From contig CM060106.1 of assembly GCA_030522415.1 (NCBI GenBank), forward strand, positions 25,188,074 to 25,252,073: 64,000 nt of DNA, read 5' to 3'. Both the position numbers and the translations under genes were made by a program. The stretch's first letter is position 1. Every line of letters begins with the position of its first letter. A model generated the notes under the pieces. It was given only the letters and a program-made list of their open reading frames with translations, was not told the origin of the DNA and did not search any database. Positions 26,401-34,028 of the stretch are shown one piece after another. The stretch comes from Channallabes apus (taxonomy: Eukaryota; Chordata; Actinopteri; Siluriformes; Clariidae).

Positions 26401-28461
26401 AAGATTATCTAACCACTCAGGAGTTGGAACAAAGTTATCAAACTGCAAGTTTACTTCATCTTCATGCTTATGATGAATTATTGTGATTTACAAGTTTCCT
26501 TTGGGTTTTTTTTTTTTCACTCTTCCGTTCATACTCTGTAACCCGGTCCATGGTTGCAATGGATTCAAAGCCGGTCACTTAAACACTGGCCATGGGCCAG
26601 GAATACACCCGCATGTCATGAGCCAGTTCTTGAGTCACTATGTGTCACTTTTTAAATCAAACATATTCATCTTAATACTGTCAATCTCAAAACCAACACT
26701 TGTTGTATAATGGAGTGTTTACGCACCTTCTTAATTTCCGAAATATTATTTAACCATTAATCTGAATAGCATTACCTGCTAAAATTGCACTAAAAAATTT
26801 ATTCCTAGAAGGGTCTCTGAACAGCTGGGGTTATTTATATTGTTCTGCCAGATCAAACTGTAGTATATTCTAATGTAACCAATCACATCATCTCTTGTGT
26901 CAGGCAGGTATCAATTAAAGTTTGACAACATGGATATATGGCAATTTTTGAAACATGGAAACAGCAAACTTCCTCCTGTTGATGCCGTGAAAAAAAACTC
27001 GAACACCATTTTTTACCAGTATATAATGAGTTGCCTTAAATTGATGGCATAATTTATAGGTTTACCACTATAGGCCTGTGGATGATTGGCTTTTTCGGTT
27101 TCTTGACATTTTAGATTTCTGAAGGAATTCTCCATGTGGGATTTGTGTCCAAAAGGAAAGATCGTGTAGTGCAGAAGTTTACATAACGTCCTCAAATGCT
27201 TGATGGAAATTTGGTGGAGTGTAAGCTGTCAGAGTCTTGCTGACAGCACTACGTGCATAATTTATAAAGAGAAAGAAAGAAAAAAAAAAAAGGAGATAAC
27301 TAAAAGGAAAACAAAAATAACTCAGCATGACTGACTCACTCAAGTGCATTCAGTTCGAGAACTAAATTAGTTGATTATATTCCATTTCCAGTGCAATGGC
27401 TTCCCATTACAGTCTGGTGCTGATCATGATCATGGTCAGTTTATGTGAGACACTGATCTCAAACTTCAGCCTCTGGCTACGATACTCTTTACTGCCTCCA
27501 GGAAGAAGAGGACAAAACAGAAGGGCAGATACAGTTCACGAGCAAAGCAGTGCTTCCACAGAGACAAAAGACTCTTTTCAGCACTTGGATACACATGCGG
27601 GGAGACAAAAAAAAAAAGAAAACACCACACGGATGAATGAACAAATATGTGGCCACACAGGTTCCACCGCTCTGCTCAGACCAGCGAAACTAACACAGGT
27701 TACGTCATGTTTTTACATAATTACAGTTTGCAATTAATGCATAAACATACTTATACCATGAGTGTAATTATTTAAGGTAGGACCAGGGATTCGTAACGCT
27801 TGAATTCCAAACCACGTTTTTGTATCTCAAAAAAAATCTTTCGTGGGAAGAACTTTAAAGAAATGTGTCCTGGGTATAAACGTCTCAAAGGAATTCATAA
27901 GCCATAACTCTATTTCCAGGAAGTTATTCTGTTCACCTCTTCATTCTCACTTAACAGGTCATAGCTTTTCCTAATAACAAGTCTTGTTATTCAATTTATG
28001 CTTTTTTTTAAATATAGATATCTGTTAACATTCATCCTTCAAGTTTCTTCTGAGATGTGTGTGTTTCTTAAACACGGCCGATCTTACAGTACAGTTCAAT
28101 TTCAGGTAATGAAAAGATGTTAAAAAGATCAAATAAAACTGAATATTTGATTGGCATTTTTAAATGGAAGTATTTGAAAGGATTCTTTTATGTTTGTTCT
28201 TTTGACATCAAAGCGTTTGATTGCTACAAAGAATGATACATTTTTATTTATTGATAAACATTGTGGAAATCATGATGTAACTGTACAGACAGCTGGTCTA
28301 GGTGAGTGACCATGCTGTATCATTAACACGGGTTATTTATGAGACGCCGAAACTCAGCCGCCCCCCCCCCTCTCTCTCTCTCTCTCTCTCACCTTTCTGA
28401 AGTAGTCATTCTCTGCCACTCCGTTGCTCTTGCATCCGTTCGGTAATATCGCGTCCGTCAT
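2705..28461 (-). CDS. rhpn2: Rhophilin-2 gene, 11 of its coding exons (3' end outside window)
   Basis: Rhophilin-2 is a cytoplasmic Rho-GTPase effector scaffold acting on the actin cytoskeleton. Coding exons from 28461 down to 2705 join in perfect phase to 474 codons. The N terminus MTDAILPNG and the following [14 protein letters not shown] lead into the HR1 Rho-binding region (about residues 26-100). A BRO1 domain (about 108-460) then carries [66 protein letters not shown] and KAHHY. The family normally has about 690 residues, with a PDZ domain near residues 515-595 that is not in this window. Motif choice favours RHPN2 over RHPN1. Introns range from under 0.2 kb to 10 kb (intron 2). The gene is divergent from the cadherin gene at 62.6 kb. 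Confidence 0.95.
3099..3221 (-). CDS. rhpn2: rhpn2 exon 10
   Basis: This exon encodes [19 protein letters not shown], then [21 protein letters not shown], matching the RHPN2 segment after the BRO1 core helices. The donor is GTGAGA. The acceptor is a tandem AAG-CAG, so the exon could begin at 3221 or 3218; both keep the frame and differ by one codon. Confidence 0.88.
3321..3350. repeat. (CA)n microsatellite
   Basis: Uninterrupted CA dinucleotides lie within rhpn2 intron 9. Overlapping open frames that read as HTHT or CVCV are artefacts of this repeat. Confidence 0.95.
4806..5490 (+). mobile_element. Internally deleted Tc1-like transposon
   Basis: The left end has the TCAGCAAAAAAAGAAACG terminus typical of a teleost Tc1 family. 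The frame at 5201-5485 encodes the transposase DNA-binding part ([21 protein letters not shown], then [16 protein letters not shown]). It then jumps directly to the C-terminal tail ([16 protein letters not shown]). The DDE catalytic core is therefore deleted. No matching right terminal repeat was found. It lies in rhpn2 intron 9 on the opposite strand and cannot encode active transposase. Confidence 0.85.
5555..5711 (-). CDS. rhpn2: rhpn2 exon 9
   Basis: This 157-nt exon has an ATAG acceptor and a GTAAGT donor. It encodes [12 protein letters not shown], then [11 protein letters not shown] and [12 protein letters not shown]. These match the conserved BRO1 core of rhophilins; the invariant KAHHY region is intact. 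Confidence 0.92.
5909..6096 (-). CDS. rhpn2: rhpn2 exon 8
   Basis: It encodes [19 protein letters not shown], then [20 protein letters not shown] and MAQEAAK. This is the BRO1 stretch in which AQAQE is diagnostic of the superfamily. The length is 188 nt, with TATAG acceptor and GTACTG donor; splice phases join cleanly to exons 7 and 9. Confidence 0.93.
6097..7959 (-). other. rhpn2 intron 7
   Basis: This is AT-rich intron sequence. It carries a compound (TGAA)n-(AT)n microsatellite at about 7146-7231. No exon, RNA gene or recognisable transposon is seen. Confidence 0.6.
7146..7231. repeat. (TGAA)n / (AT)n compound microsatellite
   Basis: About eight GAAT units run directly into about 27 AT units inside rhpn2 intron 7. 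Confidence 0.95.
7960..8126 (-). CDS. rhpn2: rhpn2 exon 7
   Basis: It encodes [20 protein letters not shown], then [10 protein letters not shown] and [18 protein letters not shown]. This is the BRO1 segment in which EKAS.LFN.AALY is the superfamily signature. The 167-nt exon starts by completing the Trp codon begun in exon 6. A 35-nt A run lies in the intron just upstream (8243-8277), which is a T run in the transcript. Confidence 0.94.
8243..8277. repeat. Poly(A)35 homopolymer in rhpn2 intron 6
   Basis: An uninterrupted run of A on the plus strand, T in the rhpn2 transcript, about 120 nt upstream of the exon 7 acceptor. Confidence 0.95.
8580..8704 (-). CDS. rhpn2: rhpn2 exon 6
   Basis: It encodes [19 protein letters not shown], then [19 protein letters not shown]. 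This matches the RHPN2 BRO1 domain (ACRTPSR and GVELL are nearly invariant). The 125-nt exon uses a CAG acceptor and ends in the split Trp codon TG|G. Confidence 0.94.
9017..9094 (-). CDS. rhpn2: rhpn2 exon 5
   Basis: A 78-nt symmetric exon (26 codons) encoding [20 protein letters not shown] then LMDIRK. It matches the start of the rhophilin BRO1 domain, with CAG acceptor and GTATTA donor. Confidence 0.94.
9438..9513 (-). CDS. rhpn2: rhpn2 exon 4
   Basis: It encodes [20 protein letters not shown] then SVPFK, the highly conserved entry to BRO1. The 76-nt exon completes a split Gln codon from exon 3 and ends on a codon boundary. Confidence 0.93.
9990..10331 (+). mobile_element. tRNA-derived SINE copy A with 13-bp target duplication
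   Basis: The body at 10003-10318 begins GGGGGGCACGGTGGCATAGTGG (tRNA A-box type head). It continues with the conserved GGAGTTTGTATGTTCTCCCC and TTTCCTCCCACAGTCCAAAG cores of the DANA/Mermaid-like V-SINE group. The 13-bp AGAAGTAGTTGTG flanks it on both sides (9990-10002 and 10319-10331). An internal GT microsatellite lies at 10201-10236. It sits in rhpn2 intron 3, antisense to the gene. Confidence 0.9.
11240..11500 (+). mobile_element. Eroded common teleost DNA-transposon-like repeat
   Basis: Phrases such as GGGAATGTGGCTGTGGATAT, ACAGGTTTGGACCTCTTCA and AAAACCACATGGGAGTCCGG resemble, from memory, a widespread non-autonomous repeat of fish genomes. The 166-residue open frame at 11261-11761 lies largely in it and has no recognisable domain, so I do not call it a gene. 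Confidence 0.4.
11501..13075. other. Remainder of rhpn2 intron 3
   Basis: This is AT-rich intronic DNA with a 26-nt A run at 12320-12345. No exon or structured element is recognised. Confidence 0.5.
13076..13204 (-). CDS. rhpn2: rhpn2 exon 3 (HR1 domain)
   Basis: It encodes [20 protein letters not shown], then [20 protein letters not shown] and NV. This is the second helix of the HR1 Rho-binding coiled coil. The donor is placed at CA|GTAAG, so that exons 3 and 4 join as VYQNVQDSAII, equal in length to the mammalian protein. A 30-nt (CU)n tract ends 22 nt before the acceptor. Confidence 0.93.
13227..13257. repeat. (GA)n microsatellite forming the exon 3 polypyrimidine tract
   Basis: GA repeats on the plus strand read as a CU tract just upstream of the rhpn2 exon 3 acceptor. 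Confidence 0.9.
13893..14116 (-). mobile_element. tRNA-derived SINE (second family)
   Basis: Read on the minus strand, the head at about 14115 is GGGCAGTGGTGGCTCAATCG. A perfect B-box-like GGTTCGAACCC (14042-14052) follows. Next come the phrase that reads GGGCCTTGCTCAAGGGC on the plus strand and a 3' part with TTATTGTCACATGTAC. The family recurs at about 61996-62185. It is in the same orientation as rhpn2. Confidence 0.82.
14117..15556. other. rhpn2 intron 2 segment without recognised elements
   Basis: This is unique-looking intronic DNA with an (AAAG)n microsatellite at about 15339-15367. No exon is supported. Confidence 0.5.
15557..15890 (+). mobile_element. tRNA-derived SINE copy B
   Basis: The head GCAGCACGGTGGTGTAGTGG, the TTGCGTGTTCTCCCCGTGCT core, the CCTCCCACAGTCCAAAGACA core and the tail CAGGATAAGCCGGTATAGAC make this the same family as copy A. 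The flanking duplication is not obvious, so this is an older insertion. Confidence 0.85.
15891..19042. other. rhpn2 intron 2 segment with long A runs
   Basis: Homopolymer A runs lie at 17024-17054, 17741-17773 and 18833-18861, with an (AT)n tract at about 17379-17402. No exon or transposon boundary is seen. Confidence 0.5.
19043..19514. mobile_element. hAT-type MITE with 8-bp target duplication
   Basis: A 456-bp element at 19051-19506 starts CAGTGGTGTCAAAAGTATTC and ends, on the other strand, CAGAGGTGTACAAATACTTC. The imperfect terminal inverted repeats continue with TTACTTGAGTAGAAGTAT-like sequence. It is flanked on both sides by TCATTTAC (19043-19050 and 19507-19514). CAG termini plus an 8-bp duplication are diagnostic of hAT elements. 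There is no coding capacity. The interior has near-repeated poly-G patches and GTGCGCGTTCTGATCAT-like units. Confidence 0.9.
19515..20814. other. rhpn2 intron 2 segment with (GACA)n block
   Basis: A degenerate GACA/GACAGA microsatellite spans about 20290-20402. It generates several overlapping low-complexity open frames that I reject as genes. Nothing else is recognised. Confidence 0.55.
20290..20402. repeat. Degenerate (GACA)n / (CA)n microsatellite
   Basis: ACAGACAGAGAGACAC-type units repeat with small length variation over about 110 bp. Confidence 0.9.
20815..21602 (-). mobile_element. Eroded Tc1-like transposon
   Basis: On the minus strand, the N-terminal frame starts near 21426 ([13 protein letters not shown]). 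It is followed by recognisable but frame-broken Tc1 transposase text: [12 protein letters not shown], then downstream the [12 protein letters not shown] segment around 20930-20960. The DDE region is incomplete and multiple stops are present. An upstream leader with TTTTATAGAGGTCTGCAG and a G-run lies toward 21602. It sits in rhpn2 intron 2 in the same orientation as the gene. Confidence 0.75.
21603..23206. other. rhpn2 intron 2 segment adjoining exon 2
   Basis: It contains a CA microsatellite (about 22092-22124) and a 34-nt A run (23051-23084). No gene is recognised. Confidence 0.5.
23207..23322 (-). CDS. rhpn2: rhpn2 exon 2 (HR1 domain)
   Basis: It encodes [20 protein letters not shown], then [19 protein letters not shown]. 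This is the start of the Rho-GTP-binding HR1 coiled coil and is nearly identical to mammalian RHPN2. The 116-nt exon begins on a codon boundary after a TTTGTCAG acceptor. About 70 nt of (CU)n lie immediately upstream of that acceptor. Confidence 0.95.
23332..23402. repeat. (GA)n microsatellite = (CU)n polypyrimidine tract of rhpn2 exon 2
   Basis: About 35 GA units on the plus strand end eight bases from the acceptor AG of rhpn2 exon 2. In the transcript this is an unusually long CU polypyrimidine tract. Confidence 0.93.
23403..28370. other. rhpn2 intron 1
   Basis: This is mostly unique intronic DNA. It includes an (AATA)n run at about 25557-25582. The sequence at about 27725-27850 has a second copy at 29357-29467 plus 29816-29850. 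Short open frames at 25621-26020 and 27396-27737 show no recognisable domain. Confidence 0.5.
28371..28392. repeat. (TC)n tract = (GA)n directly after the exon 1 donor
   Basis: Ten TC units on the plus strand abut the donor of rhpn2 exon 1. Intron 1 therefore starts GUGAGAGAG and then continues into ten Gs. Confidence 0.93.
28393..28461 (-). CDS. rhpn2: rhpn2 exon 1 (start codon)
   Basis: It encodes [20 protein letters not shown] then FRK, parallel to the human start (MTDA then [17 protein letters not shown]). That parallel and the in-phase junction to exon 2 fix the start codon at 28461. The 69-nt exon ends on a codon boundary. Confidence 0.94.
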
Positions 28462-28659
28462 TTCCGAAATTCCAACCTCAGCACCTGGCTTCGATTAAAA
28501 CTCAGAATATGGGAGGCTTTCTTTAAGTTTGTTTGTTTGTTTGTTTTTCACCAGCGAATCAACAGATGCGCGTGTCTCGTGTCCTTCTTCCTCTTTCCAC
28601 GCTCGCTCTCAGGTCGGTATGGACTCGTGCGTTTGTGCTGTGTGTGTGATTATGAGTGA

Positions 28660-28760
28660 GTGTGTGCGTGTGTGGGAGTGGTGAGGGAGAACGCCCCGCC
28701 CCCTCTGTGTGACGTAGGCGCGCGCTTGTGCTCACCTGCGCCTCTGTCTGGCATAAAACA
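28660..28760 (-). promoter_or_regulatory. Probable rhpn2 core promoter: GC box and CRE
   Basis: A GC-rich block about 230-260 bp upstream of the ATG contains a GC box (GCCCCGCCCC on the plus strand, 28693-28702). It also contains a CRE half-palindrome TGACGTA (28710-28716) next to GCGCGCGC. No TATA box is obvious, as expected for a broadly expressed CpG promoter. Confidence 0.5.
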
Positions 28761-28888
28761 CGCACCTTCTGCATGAGGCGCTCTGGGATAAACAGGGTCA
28801 CAAAGTACAAGTGCGGCTCTATAACATCATGCTGTTACTGATGAATAATATAAACACACACACGTGTATATATACTGCACATAAATTT

Positions 28889-28920
<32 letters not shown>

Positions 28921-28924
<4 letters not shown>

Positions 28925-29192
28925 GTCCTTCTCAAAAAATTAGCATATTGTGATAAAGTTCATTATTTTCTGTAATGTACTGATAAACATTAGACTTTCA
29001 TATATTTTAGATTCATTACACACAACTGAAGTAGTTCAAGCCTTTTATTGTTTTAATATTGATGATTGTGGCATACAGCTCATGAAAACCCAAAATCCCT
29101 ATCTCAAAAAATTAGCATATTTCATCCAACCAATAAAAGAAAAGTGTTTTTAATACAAAAATAATTCTGTTCAGTTATACACTTAATACTTG
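28921..29192 (+). mobile_element. Terminal fragment of a Tc1/mariner-type transposon
   Basis: It begins ACAGGTCCTTCTCAAAAAATT and contains a second CTCAAAAAATTAGCATAT further in. This pattern is common to the ends of a widespread fish DNA transposon known to me from memory. An (AT)n tract precedes it. It is cut off by SINE copy C at about 29193. Confidence 0.6.
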
Positions 29193-29356
29193 CACTAACC
29201 TGCATGTCTTTGGACTGTGGGAGGAAACCGGAGTACCCGGAGGAAACCCACCAAGCACGGGGAGAACATGCATCCTCCATGCACACAGAGACGGGAATCG
29301 AACCCGGACCCTGGATGTGCAAGGCGACAGGGCTAACCACTACACCACCGTGCCAC
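29193..29356 (-). mobile_element. tRNA-derived SINE copy C (truncated)
   Basis: Minus-strand head GGTGGCACGGTGGTGTAGTG at about 29356, body to the TTTGGACTGTGGGAGGAAAC core, then cut short without the 3' half. The right flank is the duplicated rhpn2 upstream sequence. Confidence 0.85.
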
Positions 29357-29995
29357 CTGCAATTAATATATAAACATACTTATACCATGAGTGCTATTTC
29401 AGTATAATTATTTAAGGCAAGACCAAGGATTCATAATGATTAAATTCCATACTGAGTCTCATATCTCATTCATTCATTTTCTATACTGCTTAATCCTGTG
29501 TTTAGGGTCGCGGGGAACCTGGAGCCTATCTCAGGAGACCCAGGGCACTAGGCAGGGTACACCCTGGACAGGGTGCCAATCCATCGCAGAGCACACACAC
29601 ATACACACTACGGGCAATTTAGGAACGCCAATCCAGTCCATATCTTTGGACTGTGGGAGGAAACCGGAGTACCCGGAGGAAACCCACCAAGCACGGGGAG
29701 AACATGCAAACTCCATGCACACAGAGACGGGAATCGAGCCTGGCCGGGGAATCAAACCCAGATCTTGGAGGTACAAGGCGACAGTGCTAACCACTACACC
29801 ACCGCGCCACCTCTCGTATCTCATACAAAGACAAAATCTTTTTTTGATTGACACCTCTGTCCTCACCTGCGCCGCTGTCTGACATGAAACACACAACCTT
29901 TTCCATGTGGCACTCTGGGCAAACTCCTACTGCAGTACAGTACTCTGACACCATGCTGTTATTAATGTATTAATGAATAAACACACAAATATATG
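29357..29995 (-). repeat. Decayed second copy of the rhpn2 5' region, lacking exon 1
   Basis: Positions 29357-29467 match 27728-27835 (shared AAACATACTTATACCATGAG and AATTATTTAAGG). Positions 29816-29850 continue the match (GTATCTCA, AAAATCTTT). Positions about 29863-29995 match 28730-28862 (shared CTCACCTGCGCC, CTCTGGG and CATCATGCTGTTA/CACCATGCTGTTA). The part of the first copy holding exon 1 and the GC box is missing here. SINE copy D is inserted in the middle. Confidence 0.82.
29462..29824 (-). mobile_element. tRNA-derived SINE copy D with target duplication
   Basis: A full-length minus-strand SINE at about 29470-29816. The head is at the high end (GGTGGCGCGGTGGTGTAGTG) and the ATTCATTC tail at the low end. 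TATCTCAT repeats at 29462-29469 and 29817-29824. The empty site is visible in the paralogous segment near 27825. Confidence 0.9.
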
Positions 29996-30027
29996 AAAAC
30001 AGCCAATTTTGGGAACACCATGAGGGG

Positions 30028-30140
30028 ACATCTGCATGTCCTTGGACTGTGGAAGGAAATTGTAATCCAAAGGAAACGCACCAAGCACAGGGAGAACATG
30101 CAACGTCCATGCACACAGACTGTGGCATGTACACCACAGT
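30028..30140 (-). mobile_element. Old SINE fragment, same family
   Basis: It retains ATGTCCTTGGACTGTGGAAG, CCAAGCACAGGGAGAACATG and CCATGCACACAGAC, with many substitutions and an internal deletion. Confidence 0.7.
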
Positions 30141-30234
30141 GCCAACGTATTTAATACTGTATCAAAATTTATTAGAAATAAAACCACAAATGACATCATC
30201 AGTGTTTGCTGTGCTTGACCTTAGTGATTTTTTT

Positions 30235-30880
30235 TTCACACTACAGATCATAACATTCTTCTAGATAGATTAGAAAATGTTGTAGGAGTTCTGACTCCTT
30301 TGTGTATACTTGTTCTAGAAGGGTCTGTTCTGGGCTCACAGTTGATTCACTTCCGACAAGACAGAAGTACTTGTACTAGAACCAAAGGCAGCTACAGCTA
30401 CAAGCTTTTTGATTACATAGTAACTCTGGATGGTCTTTCCAGTTCATCCTGTGCAGCAGTAAAAGACCTTGGTATGAGCACAGACTACAGTCTCTCTTTT
30501 GAAGCTCATGCAGATAATATTACCAGGATTAACCTTTTTTTCATCTCAGAAATATTGCTATGATCACTACATGATGTAGAAAACATAATTCATGCTGTTC
30601 TTACCTGTGTGTTGGATTACCACATAATATAGGCACATCACTCTTATCCTAGCAAAACTATATTGGCTCCCAGTAAAAAAATAAATAAGTAAAAAAAAAT
30701 AATTGCTATTCCAACTTTTGATCTTTTATTATTTACCATGGCTGTGTTAATCCAAAGTGTATGTTGCTAGATAATACATCATAAAAGAAGGCTACAGCAG
30801 GGGGCAGAGCTTCCTGTTGTAAAGCCTCAAGGTTATGGAACAGACTTTCAATTAGGGTCTGGGACTCTTAGGGTTTAAAT
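30235..30880 (+). mobile_element. Rex1/Babar-type LINE remnant (reverse-transcriptase end)
   Basis: Translated pieces in changing frames give KLFDYIVTLDGLSSSSCAAV, KDLGMSTDYSLSFEAHADNI and TRI, and near 30800 a GRAS-CC-KASRLWNRLSI-like ending. These are the fingers-to-C-terminus of a CR1-related Rex1 ORF2. Large internal deletions and frameshifts leave only fragments. Confidence 0.7.
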
Positions 30881-30901
30881 CAAAGTTGATTTGATATGCA
30901 G

Positions 30902-31279
30902 TGAAAGACTTGTGGGCGGCGCGGTGGTGTAGTGGTTAGCACTGTCGCCTTGCACCTCCAGGGTCTGGGTTCGATTCCCGTCTCTGTGTGCATGGAGTTT
31001 GCATGTTCTCCCCGTGCTTGGTGGGTTTCCTCCGGGTACTCCGGTTTCCTCCCACAGTCCAAAGATATGCAGGTTAGGCTAATTGGCGTTCCTAAATTGC
31101 CCGTAGTGTGTGAATGTGTGTATGTGTGTATGTGTGTGTGCCCTGCGATGGATTGGCACCCTGTCCAGGGTGTACCCCGCCTAGTGCCCGAAGTCTCCTG
31201 GGATAGGCTCCAGGTCCCCCGCGACCCTGAACACAGGATTAAGCGGTATAGAAAATTAATGAATGAATGAAAGACTTGT
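30902..31279 (+). mobile_element. tRNA-derived SINE copy E with 12-bp target duplication
   Basis: A full-length copy at 30914-31267 has the head GGGCGGCGCGGTGGTGTAGT, the B-box-like GGGTTCGATTCCC, both conserved cores and the tail AATGAATGAA. It is flanked by TGAAAGACTTGT (30902-30913 and 31268-31279). This is the best preserved copy in the window and the likely youngest. The 112-codon open frame across it is not a gene. Confidence 0.93.
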
Positions 31280-31350
31280 ATGACCGCCTATGACCTAAAC
31301 ATTTAAAAAAAAAAAAAAAAGAAAAGAGAGAGAGAAAAAAATACAATATT

Positions 31351-31481
31351 CAAGAGATTATTCATTCATTCATCTTCTATACCGCTTAATCCTGTGTTCA
31401 GGGTCGCGGGGGACCTGAAGCCTATCCCAGGAGACTTCGGGCACTAGGCGGGGTACACCCTGGACAGGGTCAAGAGATTAT
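31351..31481 (-). mobile_element. 5'-truncated SINE copy with 11-bp target duplication
   Basis: Only the 3' 110 bp of the SINE (31362-31470, minus) is present, from the GGTACACCCTGGACAGGGT region to the ATTCATTC tail. CAAGAGATTAT flanks it on both sides. Confidence 0.88.
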
Positions 31482-32799
31482 ACAAGAAGAAAATCTACAT
31501 AAAAAAGGAGACAATTTATACAAATATAGAAAACATTAGCTGTAAAATGTACAATATGTACAGTAATACAAATAGAATTGAAATAGAATTGGAATTGGAA
31601 GTGTACCAGATATTAAGTTCATCAAAGATAAGTTACAGCTGAGTGCAGTATTGAGTATTGTCATACAATACTTCATACAGTCATACTTCAATTGTCATAC
31701 AGTCAAGTTTGAAAACCTATTTGTTAAGTCAACACATAATAATAATAATAATAATAATAATAGTTTTTTAAGGAAAGGCATAGAACTTGAGGACTCATTG
31801 AGTATTTTGGTAAACTGCAACCTACAGTATGAATGCTGTCCCCAGCCCTCATCAACCACCCCCACTCTCACACGGTCACTCAGGTCTGTTGGTGGTGAAT
31901 CATGTGTGTGTTATCTTCTAGGTCTCCTTTTTAGACACAGCTTGTCTTATCAGAGTCTCTGCACATGATCTACATTTTTGCAAACCATTACAGTACTAGA
32001 GCATATGTAACTAGGTTACCTTATGTTGGGTTACACATGTGACTCCTGAGATATGAGTAATCCTGACTCCTTCTGATTTCCAGACCTTCCTGATCCATTC
32101 TGATGGCTCTACTACCGTTTGGTTCTGATTCACCCAAAATTGAGTCTCTGCTGCTGCTGGTCCTCGGTGGATGAAGATCACCTTGATATGACTGTCAATG
32201 AACACACTAAATATTACTGTAAATTTTCTCTTTGGAAAGCCATAAGACAGCAAATGAAAGAATAAAGAACTTCTAACAAAGTAAACATTTAATTTATGAT
32301 AAAAAATAATTTCTCTTTTAATGTACTGTACTTTGCACTACTTGAATTATGGTATCCAATATAGAAACGGAATTATTTATAATCACACTCTCAGAGGTCA
32401 CTCAGATGAAGATGAGTCTAGTTCCTCATCTTATCATCAGAGGAAGTTCTTCCTTGCCACACAAATATATAATTTTTTTTTTGTCCACTTGACATAAATT
32501 GAATAGGAGAGAACAGCTAATTTCTCAGTTTTATAATAAGTCTTCAATCCAGTCTAGGACACAATATTTTTAATATCTTAAGTAACCTATATCTTAAGAG
32601 TACAGTTCACCTCTCCCAAATGAAGCGGACATGAAGGGGGCTAAATGATGTCTACCTGACTTTCTTACAAATAACACACATTTCATTCAAAATATTATAA
32701 ACACACACCAATAATTTTCCCTTTTTTTTTTCATTTATTTAATTGTGTGAAATGGCTAATAAAAATAGATAATAAAAGCGATTATGATGTGGAGGTGAA
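31482..32799. other. Intergenic sequence
   Basis: AT-rich, with an (AAT)n run at about 31737-31761. Short open frames at 31651-31968 and 32011-32253 have no recognisable content. The left terminus of the hAT element below may lie here, but I could not find it. Confidence 0.5.
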
Positions 32800-33099
32800 T
32801 TGGTTTAGTCTTGACTTCTGGTCGTGAGTGACAGCGTTGGGGGAAATCTGCTGATTGTCGAATCGTCGATTATAAAGTATAAACACAGCGATGGAGAGAA
32901 AAAGGCCAAAACTGTCAGGGGCCCAATTTAGAAAAAAAAGTAAAGAAGATGAGGAGAAACAGGCAAAAGATAAAGGTATATAACAATGTTCTCTCTGTAT
33001 GATTAAGTTATTCATGTCATCATGTTAATTAGTGGTATAACGTTAACTCTTAGGTTTGTTAGCCTTCTTGCTTATGATGCTTGCTATGCTTACCTTGCT

Positions 33100-33158
<59 letters not shown>

Positions 33159-34021
33159 AAAAGCCTAATTTACAAACCATCACAGAAATTCTAATGGTTT
33201 CTATTAAATACCACAAAATGTAACCACAAAATGATGCTTTGCAGCAAGACTGCAGCAAGTACAGTTATTTATTTCCATTGTTTATTATGTTAATGTTGTC
33301 TATAGCCAATATATTTACAATATATTTACAGTATAATGTAAATAGCCAGTTTAATTTACATATATGTAGATAGTTTAAAAGACATTTTCCATTTGCTATA
33401 ACTCTGTTACGTGACAAAGCATATAATTTGAGGCAGTAAATTAACCAAGGAGCTAATTGTTCCTCCCTTAGATTAGATTATATTAGATTAATAAAGTGTC
33501 CAATGACTGCCATCAAAAACCACGAGCCTCTTTGAGCTTATCACTTTTATGCACGATAAGGATCTATCTGAGATCTACCCCAACTTTTGGACTGCTCTCA
33601 GGATTTTTTCCAAACTCAGGTTAATCAAGACCTACCTGAGGTCAACCATGTCTCAGGAACGGCTCACTGGCCTCGCTGTCATAAGCATAAATCATGCAAT
33701 AGGGGAGCAGATCTCATATGATGCCATTATTGATGACTTTGCATCTAGAAAGGCCAGAAAAGTCAGATTTTAGTTTCAATTTGTAGTTTCTGTTCTGCAG
33801 TGAAGTAAATACGTTATTTTTCTTTAGTGTGATTTGTTCTATATTAATTCTATATTTATATAATATTTGTTTGTACACAGTATATTTATTTAAGTTATGA
33901 GTAGTTTAATAAAACGTGTGGTGTGTACAAAATGTGCAGTTTTTTATTTTATTTTTTGGGGGGAGGAGGGCGCCGGGAGGGAGTCTCGCCCAGGGCGCAA
34001 TTCAGTGTAGAACCACCACTG
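32800..34021 (+). mobile_element. Internally deleted hAT element with ZMYM-type transposase pieces
   Basis: An N-terminal exon at 32891-32975 encodes MERKRPKLSGAQFRKKSKED then EEKQAKDKG, with a GTATAT donor. This is the basic opening of fish hAT/zinc-finger-MYM-type transposases. At about 33549-33773 the C-terminal dimerisation end appears (FSKLRLIKTYLRSTMSQERL, then SYDAIIDDFASRKARKVRF and stop). The zinc finger and RNase-H catalytic core between them are gone. The right terminus at 34021 reads CAGTGGTGGTTCTACACTG on the minus strand, a hAT-type end. The left terminus is not identified, so that boundary is approximate. Confidence 0.75.
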
Positions 34022-34028
34022 CCCCCAC

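Noticed and set aside
27396..27737. 113-codon frame starting with a hydrophobic stretch
   Set aside because: It resembles a signal peptide only superficially. It is intronic, ends in the duplicated segment and has no family resemblance.
30932..31270. 112-codon frame
   Set aside because: It is SINE copy E read through; the same text appears in every copy of the SINE.
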